In this document: piece after piece, positions 30,500 to 39,203 of the stretch
How positions within the stretch are numbered: the first letter of the stretch is position 1
How the letters are laid out: each line of letters opens with the position of its first letter
The notes under the pieces: generated by a model
What the model was told of the DNA's origin: nothing
Database searches by the model: none
Seen by the model: the letters and a program-made list of their open reading frames with translations, nothing else
From: Paratrimastix pyriformis
Lineage: Eukaryota > Preaxostyla > Paratrimastigidae
NCBI GenBank assembly: GCA_027972325.1
Contig: JAPMOS010000205.1
Span: forward strand, 1-52,615
Direction: 5' to 3'
Length of the DNA stretch: 52,615 nucleotides
Position numbers and translations under genes: made by a program

Positions 30500-32560
30500 G
30501 CCGCGCTCTCCGACCAGGAGCGCACCTCGCTCCGGGCCGCTGCCACCCTGACCGACCCGGAGGCCATCCTCGAGGCAGTCATCCCCGTCCTGGCCCAGCG
30601 GACTCCGGCCAGGCGCCCCCACCCCACCAGGCCCCCGCGCCCCGCAGGCACCTCGGGGCCACTGCGGGCCGCCCGCGAGCGGGTGCGCCGCCTCCAGATC
30701 CGACTGCGCGCACTGGGCCACGCGACGCGCCGTCCCCAGCACGCACCCCCTCGCCTCCTTCTCTCCTGGCGCAAGGCCCGGGCGAACCTGGCCACGGCCC
30801 GAGTCCGGACACGGACCGCAGCTGCCCGCACGGCCGCGCGCCAACAGTTGTCTTTGTTCTTCAAGAACAGGCGCAGATTCTTTGCCACCTTGGCCGGCGA
30901 CACCCAGCGGCCGCCCTGCCCCATCTCCTGGCAACAGCTCAACGAGCACCACAGCCGTGAGGCCGCCTCTGGTGGCCCCGAGCCTCCCACCCCCGGCATC
31001 CCGTGGGCGACCCTGGCAGCGACAACCCCGCCCCTCACCCCGGCCGAGGCGGCGGCCCTCGAGGCCGACATTTCCGAGCAAGAAGTGGTCGACCAGGTCG
31101 GCAAGGCCGCACCCCACACCGCGCCTGGCAGCGACGGGGCCGGCATCGACGCCCTCAAGCACCTAGTCAAGGACCCGGCCCTCCTCGGCGCGCTGGTGGC
31201 TCTCCTCCGTGCCTGCTGGCAGACCAAGTCCACCCCTGCCCGCTGGCGCGCGAGCACGGCCGTGCTACTCCTGAAGCGAGGCAAGGACCCCACGGCCGTC
31301 TCGAGTTGGCGCCACGTGGCCCTGTGCGACGTCCTGGCCAAACTGTACAGCGGCATCCTGGCGCACCGCCTCACGGACTTCCTCGGCCATCCGGGCCGAC
31401 TCGCCCCCTCTCAGCACGGCTTCGCGCCGGCGCTCGGCCCGTTGCTCCACGTCAGCACCCTGCTGGCCACCATGGAGAGCCGGCGGGTGGCCGGGGACCC
31501 TCTGCGCCTACTTTTCTGGATTTGACGAATGCCTTCGGGTCGGTGGAAGCGTATGTCATCCGGAAAGGCCTGAGATTGGCCGGCATCCCCGGCCACCTGC
31601 AGGCGGCCATCCTCGAGCTCTACCAGGGGCTCTCCATGACCTGGCGGGACTGCTACGACCGGGGCCGCCCCGACGAGCCCCTCCCCCCAATCGCTCTTGA
31701 AAGGGGGGTCAAACAAGGCGACGCACTGAGCCCGGTGGTGTTCCTCCTCGCCCTTGATCCGCTCCTCCGCTGGCTCGAGCTGCCCGACCCGACCCTGGGC
31801 CCGCTGGGTGCCGGCCTGGCCGGGGACCCCACCACCGCCGCCAGCTGCCAGGCCTTTGCCGACGATCTCGTGGTGACCGCCGCCAGCGACGCGGCCCTGC
31901 GGGTGCTCTGCGACAGGCTGGAGGCCTTCCTGGCCTGGGCCCGGCTGCGCCTGAATGCGAAGAAATGCGCCATCCTGGCCGCCGACAAGGGCCACGCCCA
32001 GCCGGGCTTCCTCCTGCAGCTCCAAGGTCAGCCCATCCCGGCCATGGGCGACACCACCACCTACACCTACCTGGGATACACCGTGCGCTTCGACGGCTCC
32101 TGGGACGACCACCTCCAGCGCATCACGGCCTCCTGGAACGACCGGCTGGCCCGCATCCATGCCTGCGCTCTGCCGCCCCTGGCGAAAATCGAGTGCGTCA
32201 GGGAATGGGCCTTCCCGACGCTACTCTATGGCATGACGGCGATTTGTCCATCGACGGAGCAGTGCCGCGCCCTCGAGGACGACCTGGCCCGGTACGCCTC
32301 CGCATGGCTCACGGGTCGCCCACTGAGGACCGACAAACGCTTCTTCCCGGGTGTCCCGCGCGACTTCCTCTTCCTGGCCGGCCAAGGCCCGGGCCTCCCG
32401 AGGATCGAGGCCTCCCTGCGCCAAGCCCACCTCTGCCTGATCGCCCGGCTCCTCACCCCGCCCCCCAACGGCCAGTTCATCGCCCAGTGGGAGCGCCCCA
32501 ACGCCATGGCCCGGGCCCTGGCGGCCGCCGCCCGACCCACGATATCCCCGCAACCCGCCC
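30500..32560 (+). CDS. LINE reverse transcriptase domain
   Basis: A basic, arginine-rich linker (30600-30900) is followed by LINE-type reverse transcriptase blocks: GSDGAGIDALKHL, the LLLKRGKDPTAVSSWRHVAL block that corresponds to the classic KPGKDP..YRPI motif, then LDLTNAFGSV (motif A), GVKQGDALSP (motif B), FADD (motif C, 31855-31866) and TYTYLGY (motif E-like). One frame change at about 31510 separates motif 2 from motif A. Motif composition and the downstream endonuclease place it in the R2-like, RLE-bearing group. In life it would prime cDNA synthesis on nicked target DNA. Confidence 0.85.
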
Positions 32561-32599
32561 GCCGCCGCCCCCACCAAAGGGGCTCGTGGCCCCCACCCC

Positions 32600-33260
32600 A
32601 CGCAGCCTCTGGCAGTGGCTGGCCGAGGCGCAGACACGCCACTCGTTCACTCTGGCGCGGGGCCAGGGCGGGTGGCTGCTGACCAGCCACCTGATCCGGG
32701 GTGGCCGACTGTTCCCCGCTGCCGGGGGCAGTGACCCCGAGCCCGCGCGCCGCAAGGAGCTGCGCCTGATGAAAGTTGTCGATGTCCTCCGCGCCATGCC
32801 CGCCGATGCCATCCAGGTCTACACCGACGGGTCCTTCGAGTGCGGCCCTGAGGGCCAGCTCCGCGGGGGCGCCGCCGCGGTCCTGATCCACCCCGACGGC
32901 CGCGCACTGTCGTTGCGCCGCACCCTCCAGTGGCCCACAAGCAACGCCCAGGCCGAGATCGAGGCCATCCGGCTGGCCATCGACCTCCTCGGCCGGGAGC
33001 GAGTCGGCCGAGACCGGTGCGTGCTGCTGTCGGACAGCGAGTACGCCCTCGGGGCCCTGTGCCGCGCCACCTGCCTGACCCAGTCGCAGCAGGAGGTCCT
33101 CCGACTCCGGGACGAGCTGGTCTCCCGGTGGCCACGCCTCCTCTGCCATCACGTGCCCTCCCACGTGGACGCGGTGGCCCCCGGCTGCCCCCACCTGTGG
33201 GGCAATTTGCAGGCCGACCGGCTGGCCGGCGAGGCCGCGGCAGCCCCGCCCCCACCGACA
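32600..33260 (+). CDS. LINE RNase H domain
   Basis: A type I RNase H fold with the expected acidic residues in order: YTDGSFE (32820), AEIEAI, LLSDSEYAL and a final ADRLAGE box, preceded by HHVPSHVD. It lies directly after the reverse transcriptase and before the endonuclease. RNase H domains occur in the I, R1-like, Dualen and a few other LINE clades. Together with an RLE endonuclease they are less common. Confidence 0.85.
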
Positions 33261-33439
33261 AGGCCGGCCCACCACCCCCATCCAGCAGGGCTTGGCCTGC
33301 CCGCCGGAGATGCCCTTCCGCCCCTCGGGCCCCAAGGACGCCCCGCTGCCGTACCCCACCCGACCCTTCACGCTCGCGGTAGCCCGGGGATTCTGCCAGG
33401 CCCTCCAGTGCGAGGGAGGGAGGCCCGAGGCTGGGCCCC

Positions 33440-34312
33440 CCGGCGCAGCCGATTCTCCTCGGGGTCACCCTGGACGGCCTCGAGCAGAAGCTGGCCGCGC
33501 CCGCCTGGCGCCAGCAGGCCGCCCCCGACTGGAAGGTGCGCCGGCTCGTCTGGCTGCTGTTCGGCACCTTCCCCACCCTGCAAACCATTCGATGCCGGTA
33601 CGCGCGGAAGGCCTCAGCATCTGCCGGCGGCGCCCCCCCCGGTGGGCGTCACCTGCCCCTCTGCCACGGCGGCCCCGAGACCATGTCCCACCTGCTGTCC
33701 GGCTGCGGCAGGTACCACGACTTCTACACGGCCCGCCACGACCGGGTGGTCCGCCGACTCTGGGCCTGGTTCGGCGGGCAACGCGACTGGGTCACGCGGC
33801 ACTACATGGGCGTGTCGGCAACCAACTGCGCACCCGCCTTCCCACCCTCCCTGCTGGCCAAGCTCCCCGCCGCCCTCCGCGACGTGCACCCCGACCTGGT
33901 GCTGCAGTCCCGCGGCTCTGACGGCACCTGGTGGCTGCTCGACGTGGCCGTCACTGGCCAGACTCACGACTGGCCGGCGCAGGCGGCGGCCAAGGCGGCC
34001 CACTACGTCGCCCTCTGCCAGGCCGTCACGGAGGCCACCGGGCAGCCCTGCCGCGCGGTGCCGGTGATCCTGTCGGCCCGAGGGACCGTGCCCCGGGCCA
34101 CATGCCAGGCCCTGTCGCGGCTGACACCGGCCGACCCCCCTGCCGCGCGAACCGACCTCCAGCGGGCCCTCTCCTCCGTCTCGACCCTTCTGGTTCGGGA
34201 CGCCCTCGCGCTCATGACCATGCGCAACGGCGCAGCTGCCGCGGTGGGCCCCGCGCCCTGGCCACGCCGTAGCGGCCGCCCGGGGCCCACGACCCACCCC
34301 ACCCGCCCCTGA
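33440..34312 (+). CDS. LINE C-terminal knuckle and restriction-like endonuclease
   Basis: The region shows a helical stretch (KVRRLVWLLFGTFP), a CCHC-like knuckle (LCHGGPETMSHLLSGC near 33658; the first cysteine falls in the neighbouring frame because of the C-run upstream), then the restriction-like endonuclease pattern: PDLVL (about 33890), WWLLDVAVTG (33930) and a downstream lysine/tyrosine helix (AAKAAHYVAL). This matches the PD...DV pattern of the R2-type C-terminal endonuclease. The stop at 34310 is followed by 190 bp of 3' UTR without poly(A). Confidence 0.75.
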   Translation, partial: PAQPILLGVTLDGLEQKLAAPAWRQQAAPDWKVRRLVWLLFGTFPTLQTIRCRYARKASASAGGAPPGGRHLPLCHGGPETMSHLLSGCGRYHDFYTARHDRVVRRLWAWFGGQRDWVTRHYMGVSATNCAPAFPPSLLAKLPAALRDVHPDLVLQSRGSDGTWWLLDVAVTGQTHDWPAQAAAKAAHYVALCQAVTEATGQPCRAVPVILSARGTVPRATCQALSRLTPADPPAARTDLQRALSSVSTLLVRDALALMTMRNGAAAAVGPAPWPRRSGRPGPTTHPTRP

Positions 34313-34502
34313 GCACCCCCTCCCAACACCCACACCCATCACCGGGCGGCCCCGCCACCAGGCGGGCCCCCGGCCGGGAGGAGCCATCGTACGGGTCATT
34401 TGGCCCGGCCCCCCCCCGGAGTGTAACGCATGGCGCGAAGGCGCGAGTAAGCTTTCTCTTGAACTTGTCGCCTGCGCCCTCGCAAATACACAGCATGTTC
34501 TC

Positions 34503-36416
34503 TGTGACCGCCTCTGACTGTGTATCGGTCCGTCTCGGGTTCACAAACCCCTCGCCCAAGGTCGGCGGATCCTTCTCGCCGGTCTCTGTGTAGCCCCCCA
34601 CGTTCGGGACCTCCTTGGGTGACGCTCGCCCCGCTGAGGTGACGACGCTAACCTGGGGTGTGAGTTGCTGTTCCGAGTCCCCAACCTCGCAGACCTCCAT
34701 GAGGGTTTCAGGTTTGCCCGACGAGATCGCCTCCGCATGTCCTTCCGTCAGCACCGTGTGCTGCCCCTCTTCGGGGGTCTCTCCGGTGAGTGCCTGCCTC
34801 ACCTGGGGTAATGTCCTCGCGCGGAGGGTTCCGGTGGGTAGTGTTCCCATGCCGCGAGTCTCCCTGGGTGATGTTCCCTCCATCGACCCGTCAGAGCCTG
34901 GACTGGACCCCCAGGCCTGCCCCGACTGCCCCACGGGCTTTGTTGCCTTGTCCTGCTCTGAGTGTGAGAGTGACTGTGCGGTAGGGCTCATACAGACTGC
35001 CTCTCCGAGTGCTGGCGACGACGCCTGCGAGGGTGTGATCACCGGTGCTGATACGTCCGGTGCCGGTGGAACTGGTGCAGAAGTTGTTTCCAGTTTAGCC
35101 ACGGTTGTGCCGAGTGGAACACCACAAGGACTGGCTTCCCGGACCAAAGACTGATGAGTATCGAGTATTTCAGCATTGTGCGGTGCGAGTTGGTGAGCAG
35201 CAGACCCTTCACCTTTTTCTTCTTGTTGATTGTAACGTGTCTCTTGGCAAGACAACGCCACGGAGCGAGGAAAAGGAGGGGCTGCACCCGAATTGAATGC
35301 CAATGAGCCTTCTGTGACCCCAGTTGGTTGTGGGCTCTGTGATGATAAGGCCAACGAGGTTGGTCGAAAAGCGTGCGCCAACGGAGGACCCGAGGGCAGA
35401 CAAAATTCTGGGGACAGAAAGTGGGTTTTCTTGCGCCGTCTTGACTTTGGAATAACCCAGAGGTAGTCCGTGCTGTTTGACTTGGTGTTTTTGGGAGTGC
35501 CCGTGTCCACACCCAGTGTGGCAGAGGAGGCCATGGGCAGACCCGGGTTTAGTGGCTTTTTCCTGGCCTCGGTGGCCGTCGTGGCTTTGTTCTTCAAAGC
35601 CTCCAGCTCGCTGGCCTCGATGATGCAGGCCTCGGGCATCTTCGTCCCGTCCTCCAGCCGGCACAGTGGGCGCCACTCGCTCCGGCGGAGGTCGCTAAGG
35701 GTCCTCGTCGTTTCCTTGAGGGCATCCAGAGCCAGGATGCCAAGGTTTCGAGCGGCCTCGAATGAGAGCTCAGACGGCGATGATGCCGTCGAAAGGTTGG
35801 CGAGTGCCACCAGAGTCTGTAGAGGGCGCATAGCGGAGAACACCCCTGCTGTAGCCCGAGCCAGCGCACTGTCCCGTTGAGTCGCCGCCTTCCGCAGGTC
35901 TGGATCAATGAGGCGTAAGGCACTCACTGGTGGTGCAACTGCAGGATCGGCCTTGCCCTGGTCTCGAAAGTTGGGAAACGCGCGGCCGACGTGAACAACG
36001 CGAGCGAATTCCTCTTGTGTCGGTGCTTCGTGTTGAAGACGATTGAATTGCAGCCCCAGCATCTGCAAAGTCTGTGCTTCTCTTTCTGGTAAGGTTGGAG
36101 GAGTCACCACCTTTTTTGTAGGGGCCTCCTTCGCAAAGATGTCCGGTAACTTGGCCGTTGGTTTGAAATAGATTGGTTCAAGGGTATCGAAGTAGTATTG
36201 TCCGACTTCCTCTTGATCTTGATCGCTTTCACCTTCTTTTTCTTCAGGATTTGTTGCAATCAACACAACGTTGTCACCCTCCGCTCCAGTGTCGCCTTCA
36301 GGGTCAGGAGGTTGGGTTTGGGGGCCAGGGTTGGCCGGATGTTCAGGGTCAAGGGCGGGCCCCTGTTGCTGCTGGGTCTGTTGTTGTGGTGTTGCTTGGT
36401 GATCTGCTTGATCCAT
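34503..36416 (-). CDS. DIRS-A gag-like protein (A1), cut by the LINE
   Basis: The frame starts with an ATG at 36414-36416 (MDQADHQATPQ), conserved in A2; the open frame extends a little upstream to 36485. A glutamine/proline-rich and acidic leader (DQDQEEVGQYYFDTLEP) precedes a helical central region (around 35600-36100, for example LQMLGLQFNRLQHE), which resembles the putative structural ORF1 of DIRS elements, and a long Ser/Thr/Pro-rich tail. It runs unbroken for more than 600 codons to the LINE junction at 34503. Confidence 0.7.
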
Positions 36417-36533
36417 TCTTTGCCCAATAGGGATGCGTCTTGAAGCGTGCGAAACGCAAAGGGCGGGTTCCACTATTCGTGTCATCTGACATGGAATTTC
36501 TTTCTATTTGTTGTGGTCAGTGCCGCTTTTTGT

Positions 36534-37182
36534 GTGTCCGGGGTCGCCCCCCAAAGGTGCCGAGTGCTGTCACTGCTTCCGACAGACAAGAAGGCATCAG
36601 TCGATGCGAGAGCAGGCATGAAACATCGAGCATCACACTGCCCCCAGCAAAGCCCCACTCTGATGGTGCTGGTGTGGTGATTCTGGCCTGTTCAGCCTCG
36701 GAGCCTCGGCGAACGAGTAATCAATCTCGACGTCTATTTTTCTGGGGGTTTGGGAAGAAGAAGAGTCTCGATGATTCCTCGCAATGCGCTGGTGTGGGTG
36801 TGATGCTGCTGTTGGAGTGAGAATGAACACCAGGAGGCATATGGGCACACAGGCCCGCCCCCAGACGCCTCGCCACGCAGCTGTCCTGGTGTTCCAGGGC
36901 GCATTCAGGGGCATGATGAGCACACAGGCCCGCCCCGACAGAACACCACTCTGGTGGTGCTGGGTGATGGTGTTGGTGTTGCTGCTGCTGGTGTGAGAAT
37001 GCACACCAGAGGGCATGTGGGCACACATAGGCCCGCCCTGAGACGCCTCAAGCAGTCAAGCAGCTGTCAGGACGCATTCAAGGGCATGATGAGCACACAG
37101 GCCCGCCCGAAAAGTCACCACACTGGTGGTGCTGATGATACTGTTGGTGTGAGAGTGTACACCAGGGGACATGTGGGGCACA
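36534..37182. mobile_element. Inverted DIRS-B scrap
   Basis: Apart from a 92-bp insert, this is the reverse complement of about 18720-19265 in copy B1 (satellite-like repeats). It sits between the shortened left repeat of A1 and a separate DIRS-A left end at 37183. It has no gene. Confidence 0.75.
36691..36782. mobile_element. Mini-DIRS-A, 92 bp, with a visible empty site
   Basis: It begins TTCAGCCTCGGAGCC (left end) and ends GATTCCTCGC (right end), exactly the two termini defined by the ICR at 8163/8164. Only about 42 bp of the left and 50 bp of the right terminal sequence are kept. The uninterrupted target, CTGGCCTG|AATGCGCTGG, is seen inverted at about 19104-19120 and at 40490. There is no target-site duplication, as expected for a tyrosine recombinase. 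Confidence 0.8.
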
Positions 37183-37274
37183 GCGTTGCCTGACGTGATG
37201 TCTATTTTCCTGGGGTTTGGGAAGATGAAGGTCGTCGAGATTGATTACTCGTTCGCCGAGGCTCCGAGGCTGAA
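37183..37274 (-). repeat. DIRS-A left-end fragment
   Basis: It matches 44996-45089 of copy A2 (terminal repeat, arm, and left-specific end to GAGGCTGAA at 37274). The rest of that DIRS-A copy is absent. An AT-rich virus-like piece follows directly. Confidence 0.8.
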
Positions 37275-39068
37275 TGTATTTTTCTATTGCGGTTATATAG
37301 ATGGAACCACAAAAGAAAGTCATCTTTACTGATAGAATCTCTCTCGCTAACACTTTTGGTTACGATAGAGTAGCTTCGAAACTCAGAATGAAAATCCTCT
37401 TGAACTTAGATGTGATGCTGCGCTAAAAAAGAATGTGACTATTGATGGAGAAACTGTGTTAGGAAACAATCTTACAATCAATGGCGGCACTCATACAGTC
37501 AATGGTGAAACTACATTTAATGGTCTTGTTAAATTCAATAGTGATGTCATTTTGCCTTCTGCACCTATTCCTGACATGTCAATTGGACAACTGTCTAATG
37601 TTGATGTGTCAACTGGACTTGTTGATAAACAAATACTGCTTTATGATGCTACTTCTCAATGCTGGAAGAATTCTGCTGCAAATGAATCAACCACTGCTAA
37701 ATACAACACCATCACAGAAATGACTGCCGGTAATGGCACTTCAGTTAATAATGTACTTCTGGCTTCTGGAAAAATCACCGCAACTAATGCACAAATCACC
37801 TCTTTTACCACCGCTGGATTGGTTCATTGTGATGCCTCTGGAAATATGTCCTCATCAACTTTGATCAATTCGGATATTACTGATGGCACTATTAATGATG
37901 CTAAACTTAATTCTTTTAGCACTGCTGGAAAAATAGCGAACTCTGCTACAACTGCTACTGATGTAAGTACTGCTTCCACTATTGTTCTTCGAAATGCAAG
38001 TGGTGACACTAAAGTAAACAATCTCTCTGCAAACTCTGTATTGGCAAACACTGTCAAATCAGCGACATCTGGAAACTTAGACATCCAATCAAATGGTAAT
38101 GTAAACATCGATATCGATAACGACAATAATGAAACGAGCAAAACCTTCACTGTAACTACTAATAATGGTGCCTCTACATTGTTCCAAGTGAATGATGCTG
38201 GTAAAATCATAATTCCTACAATGGCTTCATCCAATATAGTTCATTCCACTGCAACTGGTGAATTGGCTGTCTCTAAAATTGTCTCAACTGATATCGTTGA
38301 TGGAGCTGTGACTGATGCAAAAATCGCCTCTTTATCTATTCCTAATGCTCCTTCAACAATTGTGCAACGTGATGCTAATAGCAAAATATACTGTGCTACT
38401 GTTGTGGCTGATAAAGTGGCTCCTACTGGGGCAACTTTAAGTGTTCCCGCTGCTATCTCATGCAATTCTATCACTTCTGGTGCTGTTACAGGCACAGGAA
38501 CTCTTAAGACTGCAATCAATGATGCTCAAATCCTCGGCACTGACTCATCTGGTAATGTCGTATCTGGTGCCTTTCCTCTCGCATTGACTGCTAACTCAAT
38601 CACTACAAGCGGTGGCAACTTAATCATAAATAATCCAATCGCTGTTGACAATAGAATTCCTCTTAATACTTCTCTCAAAATTGGTAACTTCACTGTGAAT
38701 TCAACTGATACCACATTCGAAAATGCTGATAACACTACGTTCACAATCAAGTCAAAAGGCAACATCAAATACAATAGCGATTACAATGCTAATGACACTT
38801 CTCCAAATCATACATTCACTATTGGTGCTACTGATATGCTTTCCATATATTCAAATAAACTTAAGACTGCATTTCCATTTGAATGTCCATTTATTGGCTC
38901 TAATACCGGTTCCCTCAAAATATCAATGTATCCTTATGGTAACACCAACTGGGGCATTTATCAGTCAAGCTCTGGTGCAAATGCTGACTTCTCTGGAACT
39001 GGTGCGGCTGTGCCGGGTATGATATGAACAACGCAATTCGATTCCGTGTTTATGACAGTAATTCTACC
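37275..39068 (+). mobile_element. Piece of an AT-rich virus-like element
   Basis: An AT-rich block of 1.8 kb between a DIRS-A left end and a DIRS-A scrap, holding one fibre-like gene on the plus strand. Its composition matches the Polinton-like block at 1-6176, so the two may come from the same element family. Both end in CTACC directly before a GC-rich DIRS-A stretch that starts GGG. It is a fossil, a fragment cut at least on the right side. Confidence 0.6.
37435..39027 (+). CDS. Fibre-like protein of an AT-rich virus-like element
   Basis: An open frame of 530 codons, rich in Thr/Ser/Asn/Ala/Ile, with recurring short units such as VDGAVTDAKIASL and TDGTINDAKLNSF. This is the pattern of beta-rich viral and phage fibre or tail-spike shafts. 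An N-terminal segment (QLSNVDV, DKQILLYDATSQCW) parallels the segment in the GC-richer fibre-like protein at 10010-11126. The frame uses an alternative first codon at 37435, and the natural N-terminus probably lies upstream. It is part of a virus-like fossil; no enzyme domain is present. Confidence 0.6.
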   Translation: MTIDGETVLGNNLTINGGTHTVNGETTFNGLVKFNSDVILPSAPIPDMSIGQLSNVDVSTGLVDKQILLYDATSQCWKNSAANESTTAKYNTITEMTAGNGTSVNNVLLASGKITATNAQITSFTTAGLVHCDASGNMSSSTLINSDITDGTINDAKLNSFSTAGKIANSATTATDVSTASTIVLRNASGDTKVNNLSANSVLANTVKSATSGNLDIQSNGNVNIDIDNDNNETSKTFTVTTNNGASTLFQVNDAGKIIIPTMASSNIVHSTATGELAVSKIVSTDIVDGAVTDAKIASLSIPNAPSTIVQRDANSKIYCATVVADKVAPTGATLSVPAAISCNSITSGAVTGTGTLKTAINDAQILGTDSSGNVVSGAFPLALTANSITTSGGNLIINNPIAVDNRIPLNTSLKIGNFTVNSTDTTFENADNTTFTIKSKGNIKYNSDYNANDTSPNHTFTIGATDMLSIYSNKLKTAFPFECPFIGSNTGSLKISMYPYGNTNWGIYQSSSGANADFSGTGAAVPGMI

Positions 39069-39203
39069 GGGTCTCGTCGCGCGGAGGCGGAGGCTCTGCT
39101 GTTCGAGGCGCGACCCGAGGATGGTCTCGGGGTGCTACTCGTGGCCGTGGCCGTGGCCGTGGCGGCCGCAAGTTCTTTTCGGCCGCCTCTTCTGCCCGTG
39201 GCA
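39069..39203 (+). mobile_element. DIRS-A scrap (RG-rich ORF region)
   Basis: Identical or nearly identical to 8569-8704, the GTGGCC-rich RG-coding tract of copy A3. DIRS-B copy B4 begins immediately after it, so B4 probably inserted into a DIRS-A copy here. Confidence 0.8.

Larger units (their letters stand above)
29853..34312 (+). pseudogene. LINE ORF2 polyprotein, frameshifted
   Basis: ORF2 starts at ATG 29853 inside the last codons of ORF1 and ends at the stop at 34310-34312, about 1,480 codons if read through. The domain order is GIY-YIG (29853-30414), basic linker and reverse transcriptase (about 30500-32560), RNase H (about 32600-33260), CCHC-like knuckle and restriction-like endonuclease (about 33640-34100). 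Frame changes are visible near 30415, 30485, 31510, 32560, 33270, 33440 and in the C-run near 33640. The reading frame and strong codon bias persist on both sides of each, so these are single small indels rather than junk sequence. Confidence 0.75.
28403..34502 (+). mobile_element. RLE-class LINE with GIY-YIG and RNase H domains
   Basis: A 6,100-bp, extremely GC-rich plus-strand non-LTR retrotransposon inserted into DIRS-A copy A1. Copy A2 reads straight through the site (GGGGAG|TGTGACC near 42972). No target-site duplication and no poly(A) tail are seen. ORF1 (28403-29875) carries two RRM-like modules. ORF2 (29853-34312) reads GIY-YIG, reverse transcriptase, RNase H, restriction-like endonuclease. 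The 5' end is probably truncated because ORF1 is open into the junction without an ATG. Several single-base frameshifts, often in C or G runs, mean the copy is decayed or the consensus imperfect. The 3' UTR is 34313-34502. Confidence 0.85.
25832..36533 (-). mobile_element. DIRS-A copy A1, split by a LINE, right end missing
   Basis: A minus-strand DIRS-A copy with part of its left terminal repeat (about 36470-36533), gag (to 34503), then a 6.1-kb LINE, then the overlapping pol frame (28402-25832). It is cut at 25831 before the tyrosine recombinase and internal complementary region. The left terminal repeat also lacks its outermost part. It is nearly identical to A2 over gag and the shared pol part, so it is young or recently duplicated. 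It is broken by the LINE, by loss of both ends and by about one further break in pol. Confidence 0.85.

Noticed and set aside
28403-34502. Penelope-like element, because of the GIY-YIG domain
   Set aside because: The RT motifs, RNase H and C-terminal PD...DV endonuclease with a CCHC-like knuckle are of the LINE/R2 type.
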